DNA of 64,000 bases. It comes from Nothopassalora personata (Eukaryota > Ascomycota > Dothideomycetes > Mycosphaerellales > Mycosphaerellaceae). The stretch is taken from positions 1,550,001 to 1,614,000 of the forward strand of contig CM066295.1 of NCBI GenBank assembly GCA_033816765.1. Direction: 5' to 3'. Below, piece by piece: positions 19,776-30,899 of this stretch. The position numbers were made by a program, and so were the translations under genes. The number at the start of each line of letters is the position of its first letter. Position 1 is the stretch's first letter. A model generated the notes under the pieces. The model did no database searches, was not told the DNA's origin, and saw nothing but the letters and a program-made list of their open reading frames with translations.

Positions 19776-22700
19776 GAGGAACGCTTATAGGTTTAGGTTA
19801 CTAGTAATGTCGAGTACTTAGCTTACCTTTCGAGGTGCTAGAGGGCGGGCCTAGTTTAAAGGTGTTATAGGCAATTTGGATTTTTAGGTATTTAGGGTTT
19901 ACTACTAAGTAGACATGTTTATCTCCTCGGATCTAAACTCACTAACAATCCTAGGACGTCCGTAGGCCCGTAAGGTGCGACTCACTGCCCGTAACTACGA
20001 TAATGGTTTATAGGAGGGGACTATTACTAGCCGTAAAGGTAAAAGTGTTATGTTTACTGCCCTAGTTAGCTCGGACAGGTACAAGACCCTTTAAGAACTG
20101 TTAAAAGCGTTGGGAAATGGAAGGGTAGGTTAAGTTACGGCGCTCAACCTACCGACTTACTAAAGCCGGATTTAATAAAATCGGTAAGGTTCTCGCACTA
20201 TCTCGGAGAAACCTCGGACTTTAATTTGCGGTTCCGGGACCGGTAAATAGCTATAGTAAGGAAAACGGATACGACTACGACACGACGCATCTATAGGAAC
20301 CCGGCAAGGCTCTAATGCCTAGCAACCATTTAGCTTACTTATTAGGATTGCTTAGGACTACTAGAATAAAGGAACGAGTTGTAGAAATTGGAATAGGCGC
20401 GTTCGAGGGAGATTCTATTACTAACGTTTATTTAGTTTAAGGGGATTAGCCCTCCGAGATCCTAAGGCAGTCTACATTAAACGCTTAGGTACGAAAGTAA
20501 TAAGTAGGCTAACATATAGCTAACATTAGGATGCCGTAGGTCTTTACGGTGTATAAGCGTAAGGCGGACAAGAAGAAGCTAGTAGACGCGAGCGTTCACG
20601 AACGCCTAGAATCACGAGTTAAGGGGGATATAGAATAGAAGCGTAGGGCACTATACCTAGAATCCAAGATGCCTAAAGGACAAGGACCGTTCGATAGGAA
20701 GTACTTAACTAAGAAATTCTTAAGTATTAAGCGAGGTAGCCGGATCACGCTAGAACGACTTACCTTAATTAAGGTTAGCATTAAGCTATTGCTAATAGAG
20801 CGGGCCTTATTCGATAAGATGCTCTATAACCGGGAGGTAGTCCTCGCTTAGGATTTTAGTTATATAAGGCAAATTAGGCACGACGTTATACTACCTTAGA
20901 AGATCAACACGGTCCCTTATAGGCTATAGTAGGCACGCCCTATCCGGTTGCACCCAAGTCTTAGGGCAATTGTTAAGCGCATAATTAGAGCCCGGATTAA
21001 GAATAACATCCTAGAATACTCATAAGGGGCATATTCTAATAGCTAGTTCCTAGTCGTAAAGAAGGTTAATGCCTCTAGAAGCGATATGCCATATCGGTTA
21101 ATTAACTTAGCTATGCTCCTAAATAAGGTTACTATACGCGATGCTAACATTTTACTGGACACGGATAGCTTCTTAGAGAATTTTGCCGGGTGCCGAGTTG
21201 CTTCACTTATGGACCTGTTTTTAGGTTATAATTAGATCACTTTAGATAAGTCCTACCGGGACTTAATAGCCTTCATGACCCCTCTTAGCCTAGTACGTAA
21301 CACGACTCTACCTTAAGGAGCTACTAATTCAGTTACTTAGTTCGTGCGTGCGGTAACAAAGATTCTACTCAATTATATCTCGCATCGAGCGAAGCCGTTT
21401 CTCGATAACATCGGTATTAAGGGACTAACTAAGGATTATAGGAATGTAGAAGTAGAGCCTAGGTTAAGGAAATGGGTCGTTAAGCATATCGTTTCCCTAA
21501 ATCTAGTTCTTACTAACCTAGAAGGAGCTAGTGCGGTAGTTGCTAGAGGCAAATCCCAATAGTTATACGAAAAGCTTAAGATTGTTAGGTACGTTACTAG
21601 GCCGGATAGTCGCTATCCTAATCTAAAGGTTATAGCTAAGATCCTAGATTAGCCTACGCCTACCTATATTAAGGAGGTCCGCACCTATGTAGGGCTATGT
21701 ATGTACTTCCGGATATAGATTCCCTAATTCGTTATTATCGCTCGACTAATGTGAAAGCTACTAAAGAAAGACGCCGAGTTCACCTAGATAGAAAATGAGC
21801 AGTTCTTAAAAGAGGAGGTTACTAGATATCTTATGTAGGCTCTAGCCTTAGTTACCCTCTACTACTTACCTAGTGCTAGGTCCATCTTTATCTTAGTTAA
21901 TGCTAGCGGCACTAGATAGGGATGTATCGTTTCTTAAGAATTAATAGACAGTACCCGACGGCGTCACCCGATGCGGTATAAGAGCGGAATCTAGAACGCG
22001 TTAGAATCCAGATATAATGCTAGTAAGCGGGAATGCCTTAGGGTTCTTAAGGGGCTTAAGAAGATCTAGAGATATATTACTAGCGTTAATTTTGTCCTTA
22101 AGGTTAATACTAAGACACTTGTATAGTAGCTTAACCGGCCGGCTTCGGACCTACCGAACTCGGTAATAGCCCGGTAGGTCGTATAGATTAGGTTATTTAC
22201 GTTCGAGGTGAAGCACGTTACGGGGACTAGATACACTAGCCTAGATGCCCTGTCTCGTAGGCCCTCTACACCTTAGGAACCTAGGGAAGCTAACGAAGAC
22301 AAAGACGAAGTCAACTAGATGATTAATAATAAGCTATTTGGGTACCCGGAGCCGGTCGACACCTATCTAGTTAAAATCCGGAAAACACGATATCTCGGGG
22401 ACTAATATTCTAAGGGCTCTTAGCAGCTTACTTAGGTTATAGAAACTAGGACCTGGCCCGATAGTGTTACCCGTACTAAGTACCGCTAACTAGTAAAGAA
22501 GAGCGTCAATTTCTTTATCCGGGACTAATTGCTATTCTTCTAGAAGCGCCGAGGAGTACCGTTATAACTTGTAATTAACGATAATAAGGCTTAGAAGGAG
22601 ATCGTTATAGAGTACTATAAGAGACACGGTTACCGTAGCGCTAAGGTCGTGTATAACCTTATTTCCGATCGGTATTACTAGGACGGGTGCTTCGCTAATG

Positions 22701-23930
22701 TCTCTACGTAGGTTCGAAGTTATGCTCCTTATAGGTTTCGCGAAGGCAACTAGCGCGCTAGTAAGCTTCACTTATCGAGCCCTTAGGTTATTAGTGAGAA
22801 GTAGTACTCGGACCCCGTCTAGGTGCATAAAAATAGATACCTCCTAGTTACGCGCGAAGCACTTAGTAACTAGATCGAGGCTAGAGTAATAAGGGCACCT
22901 CCTAGCTCTAAGACGGTTACTAAGTTTCTATACGAAGATGTCTTCTATAGGCACGGCTACTATGCTAAAATTATGCTTAATAACGCTACGGTTTATGCGG
23001 CTAAGGTTAAGCGGTTGCTCGTAGGGCTTAGTGTTCGAAGGATTCGAATATTACCGTACTATGCGTAGTCTAATGCTCCGGTCGAGGCTAGATACCGTCC
23101 GATTCTTATAGCGTTAGTAAAGCTCATAAGGAACACATACCGCGGATAGGAACAATAGGTACCCGCTATGTTATAGGCTAATAGGACTACGACCTGTCGT
23201 ACTACTAGAATAACGCTAGCTTAGGTCCTATATAGCTATCGTACGATTCTACTAATTGAGGTTAAGTACCCGACGTAGGCGAATTACTAATAGGGATCGG
23301 TAAGAACGACTAAGGACCTGCTTACTATACGTGCGCGTTAACTCTAGGCTCGAGACCTTAGTTTAGAAGCTACATGCTCGAAGGAAGCGACTAAGAGAAC
23401 TTAGTAAGAACTACTTTAATTCTTACCGGAATGTTAACTCTATTAGTTTCTAGAAGGGCAACCTTATTATAAGATTCGATAAGCTATATAAGGATAACTT
23501 CTTACGCAAGATCGGTTACCGATAGTAAGGTCTATATTAGGTGTCTAGTGTCTCTAGGGAGTTTAGTACCTATATTCTTAAGGAACTTAATAGCACGCTA
23601 ATAAAGGGTGTTTAGGCACGAGAAAACCTTAAGCTAGTTCTAGAGCTTCGCCCGGATAACATAGGAGTATTAGGCCTAGATAATGGGATCGATCTCGTAA
23701 TAGGGGAGGGAGAAGTCGCTAATAGCGAAGATAGTAGTAATTCGAACGAGATCGAGCCTATCGCCGACAAAGACGTGCTACCTATAGGAGTTAACGAAAG
23801 GGGATCGTATCCTAAACCGGAATCTAAGAAGCTATAGGTTAGGCCTTATAACCTTTCTATAGCCGAAATTTCACAGTTTAGTAGGATCGAGGCTAAGAAC
23901 TAATTAGTTAGTAATAGCGTACGGAGTTCA
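19776..23930 (+). pseudogene. Element A, part 2: RIP-mutated protease, RT, RNase H, integrase
   Basis: Plus-strand Ty3/gypsy pol with many TAG/TAA stops at former Gln/Trp codons. It resumes the protease at R-N-A-Y-R-F. RT at about 20940-21830 shows L-I-N-L-A-M-L-L-N-K, T-L-P-x-G-A-T-N-S and F-L-D-N-I-G-I-K-G (catalytic second Asp now Asn by TG to TA). RNase H at about 21880-22260 has I-L-V-N-A-S-G-T-R, N-A-S-K-R-E-C-L and D-A-L-S-R-R-P. Integrase remnants follow to about 23310. Copy B (32318-34362 and 40968-42588) is a second copy. The sequence at 21817-21821 (GGTTA) is the empty site matching the C1 insertion in B. Dead. Confidence 0.8.
20225..20247. repeat. Degenerate GGTCCCGGGACC palindrome (2 of 5)
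   Basis: TTTGCGGTTCCGGGACCGG followed by TAAA, between protease and RT of element A. The perfect version lies at the same place in copy B (32764-32789). Confidence 0.7.
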
Positions 23931-24399
23931 CTTCCCTTAGGCATGTGTTGCATATGCCCTTTAGTTTGTTAAGTCGATTTGGTTATCTAGACTTCACTTT
24001 ATAGGGTGTTCTTACCTTAGTTAGACCTTAGTTAGTAGAGTTACATTTACCGGTCCCGGGACCGGTAAATTGGATTACGTGATAGCGTAGCATGTCCCTA
24101 CCGAATGCTTACCTAGGTGGTTACTAGTACTGGTTTTCGGTCACATGTAGGGTTATCGGACCTTTAGTGTAACCTTAATAGTACTGCTCTTACTACTTAT
24201 AAGACCGGTCTCGGCGCTACTACCTTATAACGGTTATAGGGACATACGCTAAGAGGCATACTTAAGCGTAGCTCTCTACCTACTACTTCCTCTCCTTTTC
24301 TTCAAATACTAATACTATTACTAGAGCTACTAACATATTTATCTACTACTACTATATATATTAGACGGTTCTTTAGCCTCTCTCTCTTTACGACCTTAA
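23931..24399. other. 3' region of A, no gene seen; contains a perfect palindrome
   Basis: This stretch retains more TG than its neighbours. It holds a perfect 26-bp palindrome at 24045-24070. The end of A and any LTR of A could not be located. Confidence 0.35.
24045..24070. repeat. Perfect 26-bp palindrome (3 of 5)
   Basis: ATTTACCGGTCCC followed immediately by its reverse complement. Identical to 32764-32789 although the flanks are unrelated. Confidence 0.9.
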
Positions 24400-25586
24400 C
24401 CTTCTTTAAAGCCCCTACCCCGACACTAAGCTTTTAAAGCTTACTAACACTCTAGAGTGGCACTACGAGATAGCTAGCTCTTTCGATCTTACTACTAGCG
24501 AATCCTAGTCATTATAGCTTTAGCTAGTCTATTGTTACGCCCGGCTAGCTCGAGCACAGCGCTTACTAGTACTATTACTAGGCTTACCCGCCTACCTTAG
24601 ACCTTATTTGAGTCCCTTCGCCTACCGGACAACGTTAAGTATGTCCTTACTAATACGAACACACCGAAGTCCGCCGCTAATGTTATGTTCCGGGAGCTTA
24701 ATCCTTAGAAGCGGGTTAAGGTGTTAAAGGACTTCTATAAGGGCTTTGAGAAGGTGTTCAAAGACTACTCCGTCTAGGTTAACCTATTTTTCGAGGAAGT
24801 TAAGAGCGGTATAGGTAAGAGCTACTAGGATAAATTCCTTAGTAATAAGAAGCTCGATGTCTTATTTCCTATCGTCGGTAAGATTCGTAAGACCGGTTTA
24901 GAGATTCGTAACCGAGAGAAGACCCTTCGAGCTACGCTTACCCGCTACTAGCTATAGTAGATAGACAATAAGATTCTTAATCGACGCGTTATCTCCGAGC
25001 TTTGTAGTACTAATAGCGGGCGCCGCTAGTTTACGGCCTTTATTCATAAGTACCTAGATTATACTAGGGCTATTAGTAGAATTTAGAGGGTATTAATCTA
25101 GCGTATAAGGATCGGCCGTAAGGGCATAGATCGTAAGCGAATTCTAGAGCCTAGTAATCTTACCCGGTGCGATAGGGAGGCTAAAGCACGTAGCATTAAT
25201 CCGTAGTCGGCTAAGAGTAGGGAGATTATTAGAAGACACCGCCTAGCTATCTATAAGGATAGCCTTCTATACTTTATAGAGGGTACTATTACTAAGAAGT
25301 CCGCGTCCCTAGAGGACAGTATAGATTAACCTAAACTATCTAGCTAGTAATAGCCTTAGCTACGTTAGCTACTACCGGGTAGTAAAGGTAAAGGACGTGT
25401 AAAGAGTACTACGCTAACTCTACTAGCCTCTACCTAGCCTATAGTCCTATCGAGAGGCGGTCGTAAGTCGAGTTGACTTAAGTAGCTCCGTATAGGCGAG
25501 AGTATAGGTAAGGGCATAACTACGCCTACTTAATCCTCGCCTAACCGAACGCTAGACGGCGTACCTATACACGAAGGCAGTCCGCT

Positions 25587-26347
25587 ATTGATTGATTATT
25601 CCATTAACGTGCTATTTGAGTCAAAGACTATGCAACACGGGTCTCGAGAACGAGACCAAAATTTGAGAGAAGGAGAAAAGCCCCGTCGTACCCCGGACGT
25701 AAAAACTCCTTAAAAGATGCGAGCAACGCTCGCTATTCGAACCGTAAATCGAATATATTGCGGCGTAGTACGCGCGTACCCGGTAGTCGTGTCTTGTCGA
25801 GAATTGCGGTTTGTCGCCTTGCCCCGGGCGAGACAAGTTTTGCGCCCGTGTCTCGTTCTTGTTTTAAAAGCCAAGCCGGCCGTACCCGTACGCACCGAGC
25901 AAAATCCCAAGAAACACCCGTTGCCTCTGTTTCAATCCAGTCGCGTTCTCCGGTCTCGAGTGTAGCTCCTCGGTCGCAGTGGCCTCGCTGTCGTCCCCCC
26001 CTCGGCCTCTCTTGGTTCCAGCCGTGCAGTATACGTGGTTTGCGCCCCTAAACGCCTCTCTTGGTTCCAGCCGGCAGTTTACGTGGTTTGCCGGGACGAC
26101 AGGTAGACAGCGCCTTCGTTGTTCGAGCGACGTGTACGCTATGTACGTCGCTTTCCCTTCTCGCAGTTCCGGAGTTCTTGTTTGTAGATTTTGAGCGTAT
26201 CTCGTTCGTTCGGTTCGTCCGACCTGTCTTTTCTTGTTTCGAGTCGAGTAGGCTTGTATTTTTCGAGAGAGAGAGTCTTAGTTTCTCTTCGTCGTAACGA
26301 AGATACTTACGTCGTCCGCCGCGTGAAGGCGCTCTCTATAGGACGAC
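25587..26347 (-). mobile_element. SINE-like retroposon, copy 1 (761 bp), minus strand
   Basis: Flanked by a 13-bp direct repeat AAGGCAGTCCGCT (25574-25586 and 26348-26360). A long, variable-size duplication is typical of target-primed (LINE-type) insertion and unlike the 5-bp duplications of the LTR elements. In sense it starts GTCGTCCTATAGAGAGCG and ends in a simple AATCAATC tail (plus strand ATTGATTGATTATT). The second copy at 43528-44299 starts at the same base, so both look full length. It is not RIP-mutated. An internal near-duplicate of about 37 bp (around 26005-26040 and 26053-26090) starts CTCTCTTGGTTCCAGCCG. Open frames of 65-97 codons are not conserved between the copies, so I read it as non-coding. 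Confidence 0.75.
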
Positions 26348-26717
26348 AAGGCAGTCCGCTAGGTACACCGGTTAGCACCTTACGATCTACTCCGGCCCTA
26401 ACTAAGAATAGTAATCCGATACTTACTATGTTGCCTTCGGCTATAATTAGGGATGTATTAGTCTTTAAGGATTAGATCCTACAAGAAGACGAGGCCCTCC
26501 GGATTAAGCGCGCTAACTGCACCTATAATAAGCGGTACTATAGTATTAAGTTTAGAAACTCGATTAACGTAGATAGTATTAACTAGCTACCTAAGTACCG
26601 GATGGCGGGCCTTAAGATGCTTAAATATACTGTCTCGTAGGTTCTTAAGAGGGATAGTAAGGTTAGCGCTATAATGTGCGATTAGTATATTCGAGATTTC
26701 TACTATAAGGCCCTCCA

Positions 26718-27046
26718 TGTTACGGTTTGATTCGTGGAGAACCCACAACCACTCGTTAGGCAAACGAGAGCAAGGAAACCTATGGGACGAGATCGCTCTC
26801 TGAGCTCTAGGGTGATCTCTGAGGGAGCAGAGAGAGCAGGACAGATCAACTGATCGGACTGATCAAGTCGCGCCAAGACATGGCACTATATAGACGACGC
26901 TCTTTTGCAAGTAGATAGGAGCTTCGTGCTCAACTCATTTCAAGTATACACCATATACTGTTTGGAACCACTACCTTCTCAACGAGTCAGAGACATCACT
27001 GCAAAGATCCAAGCCCAGTTGGGATAACGTACAGCGGTTCCTAACA
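26718..27046 (+). repeat. 5' LTR of TR-GAG
   Basis: 329 bp. It contains TATATA at 26887-26892 and, 39 bp on, the self-primer GTGCTCAA (26926-26933). Confidence 0.95.
26887..26892 (+). promoter_or_regulatory. TATA box of the TR-GAG LTR
   Basis: TATATA 39 bp upstream of the self-primer segment. The spacing is almost the same as in the unrelated Y LTR (41 bp). Confidence 0.6.
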
Positions 27047-27049
27047 ACT

Positions 27050-27057
27050 TTGAGCAC
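27050..27057 (+). promoter_or_regulatory. TR-GAG self-priming primer-binding site
   Basis: TTGAGCAC, three bases after the 5' LTR, is the reverse complement of LTR positions 26926-26933 (8 of 8). Confidence 0.65.
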
Positions 27058-27078
27058 CACCACCAGGGCCCTTTGCAT

Positions 27079-28071
27079 ATGTCTGGGAGAGACGCTACCC
27101 GGAGTCCGTCACGACAACAGCCACAGTCAACTGGCATCACGGAACGAATGAGCGAAATGTCGATTACAGGAAGCAGCAAGAACAACAACACTCCTATGGG
27201 TATGCTGAACCCATTGGACCACCACCGTGCACCTAAGGTGTCTACGCCGGAGACGTTCGACGGGACCAAGGACAAACTGGAGGCTTTTCAACTGCAGGTT
27301 CAGTTGTACCTTCACTTCAACGCACACCAGTTTCAAGGCGAGGCTTCTAAAGTCTTGTACGCCGCATCCTTCCTACGAGGAAAAGCAGCTAGAGGATTCC
27401 GACCATACCTCAAGGACTGGCTACACAACCAGGGCGAGGGAGAAACACCGAAAACGGAAACTCGAAAAATTTTCCACGACTACGACGAGTTTGAGACGAA
27501 ACTCGATGATCTATACGGGATACCAAATGAGGAGGTATACGCCGACCGACATATCCGACAACTTCGACAGACTACTTCTGTAGCGCTGTACGCCTCAGAA
27601 TTCCAAGGATATGCCGCCGACCTGGAATGGAACGACGCAGCTTTGCGATCGCAGTTCTACCTCGGGCTGAAAGACAACGTCAAAGCCGAACTATCCCGAA
27701 ACGCCAGCGTCGTTACGCTAGGGGCGATGATCAAGGCAGCAAAGGAGATCGACGAAAGGCTCCAGGATTTGAGGTACGACCGATTCGTACAGCCTGGATA
27801 CCAGAGACCCGCCGCGGGCGGAAGAGGGGGCTTCAAGGCCAGAAGTCAGGACCCTAATGGTTACGGAGACCCAATGGAATTGGACGTAACGGAACGTAGG
27901 ACAGGAAGGGGGCTGAAGAGCAAAGGTTCCACCTGCTACGTATGTGGCGAGCAAGGCCATTATGCAAGGAACTGCAAGAAAAAGAACATAGTTAGCCGCG
28001 AGTTCAACGCAATGATTCGCGAAGAGAATACATACCAGGAATGCGAGAACTTCTTCTCGAAATCTGCCTAG
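27079..28071 (+). CDS. gag: Gag of TR-GAG
   Basis: About 330 codons from ATG at 27079 (MSGRDATRS) to TAG. It carries a Ty3-type Gag domain (T-P-E-T-F-D-G near residue 56, F-L-R-G-K-A-A near 96, then R-Q-L-R-Q-T-T-S-V-A-L-Y) and a single classical zinc knuckle C-Y-V-C-G-E-Q-G-H-Y-A-R-N-C near the C-terminus. It would form the particle and bind element RNA. It is homologous to the D2 Gag at about 47560-48390: both have F-L-R-G-R/K-A, and both zinc knuckles are followed by K-N-I-V. The frame is intact. No pol follows; 28072-28183 is a short spacer before the convergent antisense gene. Confidence 0.92.
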   Translation: MSGRDATRSPSRQQPQSTGITERMSEMSITGSSKNNNTPMGMLNPLDHHRAPKVSTPETFDGTKDKLEAFQLQVQLYLHFNAHQFQGEASKVLYAASFLRGKAARGFRPYLKDWLHNQGEGETPKTETRKIFHDYDEFETKLDDLYGIPNEEVYADRHIRQLRQTTSVALYASEFQGYAADLEWNDAALRSQFYLGLKDNVKAELSRNASVVTLGAMIKAAKEIDERLQDLRYDRFVQPGYQRPAAGGRGGFKARSQDPNGYGDPMELDVTERRTGRGLKSKGSTCYVCGEQGHYARNCKKKNIVSREFNAMIREENTYQECENFFSKSA

Positions 28072-28183
28072 CAGAAACAACCTGAGGACAGCAAGGCATC
28101 AAACAGCGGCTTCTTGATTTGATGACCTAAGGAAAAGAAGTCAACACAACGACACGGAACAAATGACTACTGGGTAACACGAC

Positions 28184-28801
28184 TTACGAAGATTGAGATG
28201 CCAAGACGGGAGGAAAGAGAAAATCCAAGGGATCGTCCAGCGGGACGTCCGACAGAGAACTCCAGTCTTGAGGAGGCATCTCGAGAATGCCATGGAAAGG
28301 GAAAGGAGGTTCAGGGACCTCTACACCGGACGGAACAGAGAAGGGGAGATCGACAGGAGGGTCGTCCAGCTCGAGTTCGTCGAGGGCCTTCCCGGTCGCA
28401 TCATCGGTACGACGCTCAGCAAGACGAAGCTGTTTCCGTACACGAACTTTCTTCATGCGCTTCTCAGTAAGACGCTGGAGAAGCTCAATCTCCTCCTCTT
28501 CTAAGGATTCCAAGTCGCGACGAAGCTGTTCCCGGACGGAGCGAAGTTTTTCCCATTGGGGGAAGGCCAGAGAAACGTCGCAAGTCTTGCGGTTGTGTCT
28601 AACGCACTCGGAGCACTTCGAGGACCTCGGACCAACGATGCAGGCAGGACGACTGCCATCAGCCAAAGGTTTCAGGGAACGACAATAGGAGCAGGGAGCC
28701 ATTTCGTAACCGTTCTCTTCAATATCTTCGACAAGGCGCTTGCGACGAAGGGTTGATTTTGCTTGAGAAGGACCAATGGTGATAGATGAAAGAGAAGTCA
28801 T
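28184..28801 (-). CDS. Antisense gene of TR-GAG: six-cysteine zinc-cluster-like protein
   Basis: 205 aa on the strand opposite to gag, from ATG at 28801. Only about 77 bp separate this ATG from the 3' LTR, so the promoter must lie in or at the LTR read backwards. Residues about 36-75 carry Cys spaced C-X2-C-X13-C-X8-C-X2-C-X7-C (C-S-Y-C ... K-C-S-E-C-V-R-H-N-R-K-T-C), close to Zn(II)2Cys6 (C-X2-C-X6-C-X5-12-C-X2-C-X6-8-C) apart from one longer loop. A charged coiled coil follows (about 80-125), then an acidic, Pro-rich C-terminus. It is homologous in order and position to the antisense gene of D1 (50065-50622). Role unknown; DNA binding is a family-based guess. It is tail-to-tail with gag. 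Confidence 0.8.
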   Translation of the reverse strand: MTSLSSITIGPSQAKSTLRRKRLVEDIEENGYEMAPCSYCRSLKPLADGSRPACIVGPRSSKCSECVRHNRKTCDVSLAFPQWEKLRSVREQLRRDLESLEEEEIELLQRLTEKRMKKVRVRKQLRLAERRTDDATGKALDELELDDPPVDLPFSVPSGVEVPEPPFPFHGILEMPPQDWSSLSDVPLDDPLDFLFPPVLASQSS

Positions 28802-28855
28802 CGTTGCATGACAGGATTGACGAAGAAAACGCCGGACCCTATAAGCTTCGGGACG

Positions 28856-28878
28856 AAGCTAGGCTAGAAGGGGGATGG
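28856..28878 (+). promoter_or_regulatory. TR-GAG polypurine tract, shared with D1
   Basis: AAGCTAGGCTAGAAGGGGGA followed by TGG abuts the 3' LTR. The reverse complement of D1 49974-49996 is the same at 22 of 23 bases. Confidence 0.75.
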
Positions 28879-29207
28879 TGTTACGGTTTGATTCGTGGAG
28901 AACCCACAACCACTCGTTAGGCAAACGAGAGCAAGGAAACCTATGGGACGAGATCGCTCTCTGAGCTCTAGGGTGATCTCTGAGGGAGCAGAGAGAGCAG
29001 GACAGATCAACTGATCGGACTGATCAAGTCGCGCCAAGACATGGCACTATATAGACGACGCTCTTTTGCAAGTAGATAGGAGCTTCGTGCTCAACTCATT
29101 TCAAGTATACACCATATACTGTTTGGAACCACTACCTTCTCAACGAGTCAGAGACATCACTGCAAAGATCCAAGCCCAGTTGGGATAACGTACAGCGGTT
29201 CCTAACA
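28879..29207 (+). repeat. 3' LTR of TR-GAG
   Basis: Identical by eye to 26718-27046. Confidence 0.95.
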
Positions 29208-30763
29208 CTCCACTTCGTTACGAATCCCGGTATTACCGCTAATACCCTATGTGAGCGCGCGCTTAAGGTCTAAGACTAGCTCTTTAAAGGTAAGAGTTTT
29301 TTAGCTATTAAGGTAAAGAATGGGTCGTGGTTTCGCCCTAATAAGCGTAGTTAGAAGACTGTTAACCCGCTTAGCTACCTCCGCGTTCGAGGTAAAGTCG
29401 GTACTACGAGTAGTATCGTTACGTATACTAACTATAACTAGATCCTCGACAAATTTAGCATCGATAAAGCTAACTAAGCCGATCTTAATAGCACCGGTAC
29501 CTACATTAATAGTAACATGCTATACTAGTACAATAACGCTAAACTAGCGCCGCGGGTTAAAATAGTTAGGGAGATAATAAGTCGAGAATTCGACGTATAC
29601 CGATAGCACCTACGAGAATTGAATAAGGTTAGTAACGGCGGCGTCTACTAGAACATATAGTATTCTCTAAGCTAATAGATTATACGATAAGACCCCGGGC
29701 TATAGCTCTTATAAGTAGCTCTATACCCTTAACACTGTACTCGGTTTATCTCCTTCCCTAGGCCTACGATTTTTAGCTTTAATAGGGCTTATTAGGGGGG
29801 TAACGCGAACACTATAGTATAGCATGCTAGGGTCGACTTAAACCTCGAAATTGAAAACTACTAAACTAGTAACCGGCTTAACATGCTATACTCTCTTAAC
29901 TTAGAGGGCACTAGTAGGCCGGAGTTTTTACACGGTTTTTATAAGTAAGGGAATACTAGAGAGTTCATCTAGTAGTGCCGGATTAACGACTACATAGAAG
30001 ACGGCCGATTTAAGCGTTTCTTCTCGGTTAGGGTCTAGAATTACCTAAGTAAGAACAGCATTAGCTAGTTTAGAGAGGACCTAAGCGCTAGGTAAATGCG
30101 GGTAACTACTATAGGCGTTCTAATAAGGTAGGCCGTACATAAGAAGACGCTACGCTAGATTAACCCTTACTTTATCGAGATCCGCGACGATGACTATCTT
30201 AAACTCTAGAGAAGCTAGAGCATACACTAGGTGATAGACCTCCATCGTAACTTTAAGACGCTAAGTAAGAGCGCTACGGGGTTTAAGTATCGACGCCTAG
30301 TACCCGGCTATCCTTTTCCTACGGCCGTACACCTTAGTAGCATTAGCCCTCTATCCGATGCCCTAGCGGGTTTAAAGTCTTAGAACGACAACGAAGTTAT
30401 CCTTAATGCTAGAAGGTAGCTTAATGCTGCGGTCCGCCTAGACTCGGAGCTCTTCTATAAGAAGATGTATAATTAGCGCGTCCGAGCTATGAAATTAATA
30501 GATAAGTAGCTTAGCTTAGTTACTACTCTTGAGTAGATGTGCTTTATAAGCGAAGGGCGTAATAAGAGCTTCTTCCGTAACTACTATAGGAACTTCACTA
30601 GCTAGCTACTTAGGGACGCGTCTAGTGAGACTAGTGTTAGCTACGACAACGAGTGGGTCTAGATAAAGGAGTTGTATAAGAATAAGTGGAACTAAGTGGT
30701 TAGTGCGGGTCTATAAGCTCCTAGTTTCTAGTTGATTTCCGGCTACAGCTATAGCCTATAGGA

Positions 30764-30899
30764 TTCTAGTTCTAATTCTAGTTCTAATTCTAGTTCTAAT
30801 TCTAGTTCTAATTCTAGTTCTAATTCTAGTTCTAATTCTAGTTCTAATTCTAGTTCTAATCCTAGTTCTAATCCTAGTTCTAATGCTAGTTCTAATGCT
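30764..30899 (+). repeat. 12-bp tandem repeat (TTCTAGTTCTAA), about 11 units
   Basis: Direct tandem units at the C-terminal end of frame G. In the G frame they read Ser-Ser-Ser-Asn, passing into Pro-Ser-Ser-Asn and Ala-Ser-Ser-Asn units at the end. A pre-RIP unit with CCA (CCAGTTCCAATT-like) would explain the CTA steps. It has no spacers, so it is not CRISPR. Confidence 0.85.

Larger units (their letters stand above)
26718..29207 (+). mobile_element. TR-GAG: young gag-only LTR retrotransposon, 2490 bp
   Basis: Identical 329-bp LTRs (26718-27046 and 28879-29207; TGTTACGG...CCTAACA) with target duplication CTCCA (26713-26717 and 29208-29212). Inside are a self-priming site, one gag gene, an antisense gene and a polypurine tract; no protease, RT or integrase. 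It is therefore non-autonomous. Its Gag, its antisense gene and about 20 bp at the polypurine tract match family D (D1, D2), which is the likely helper. It is not RIP-mutated and sits inside the RIP-mutated frame G. Confidence 0.93.

Noticed and set aside
30764..30899. Regular short repeats as a CRISPR array
   Set aside because: The units are head-to-tail without spacers, lie in a coding frame and in a fungal context; a plain tandem repeat.
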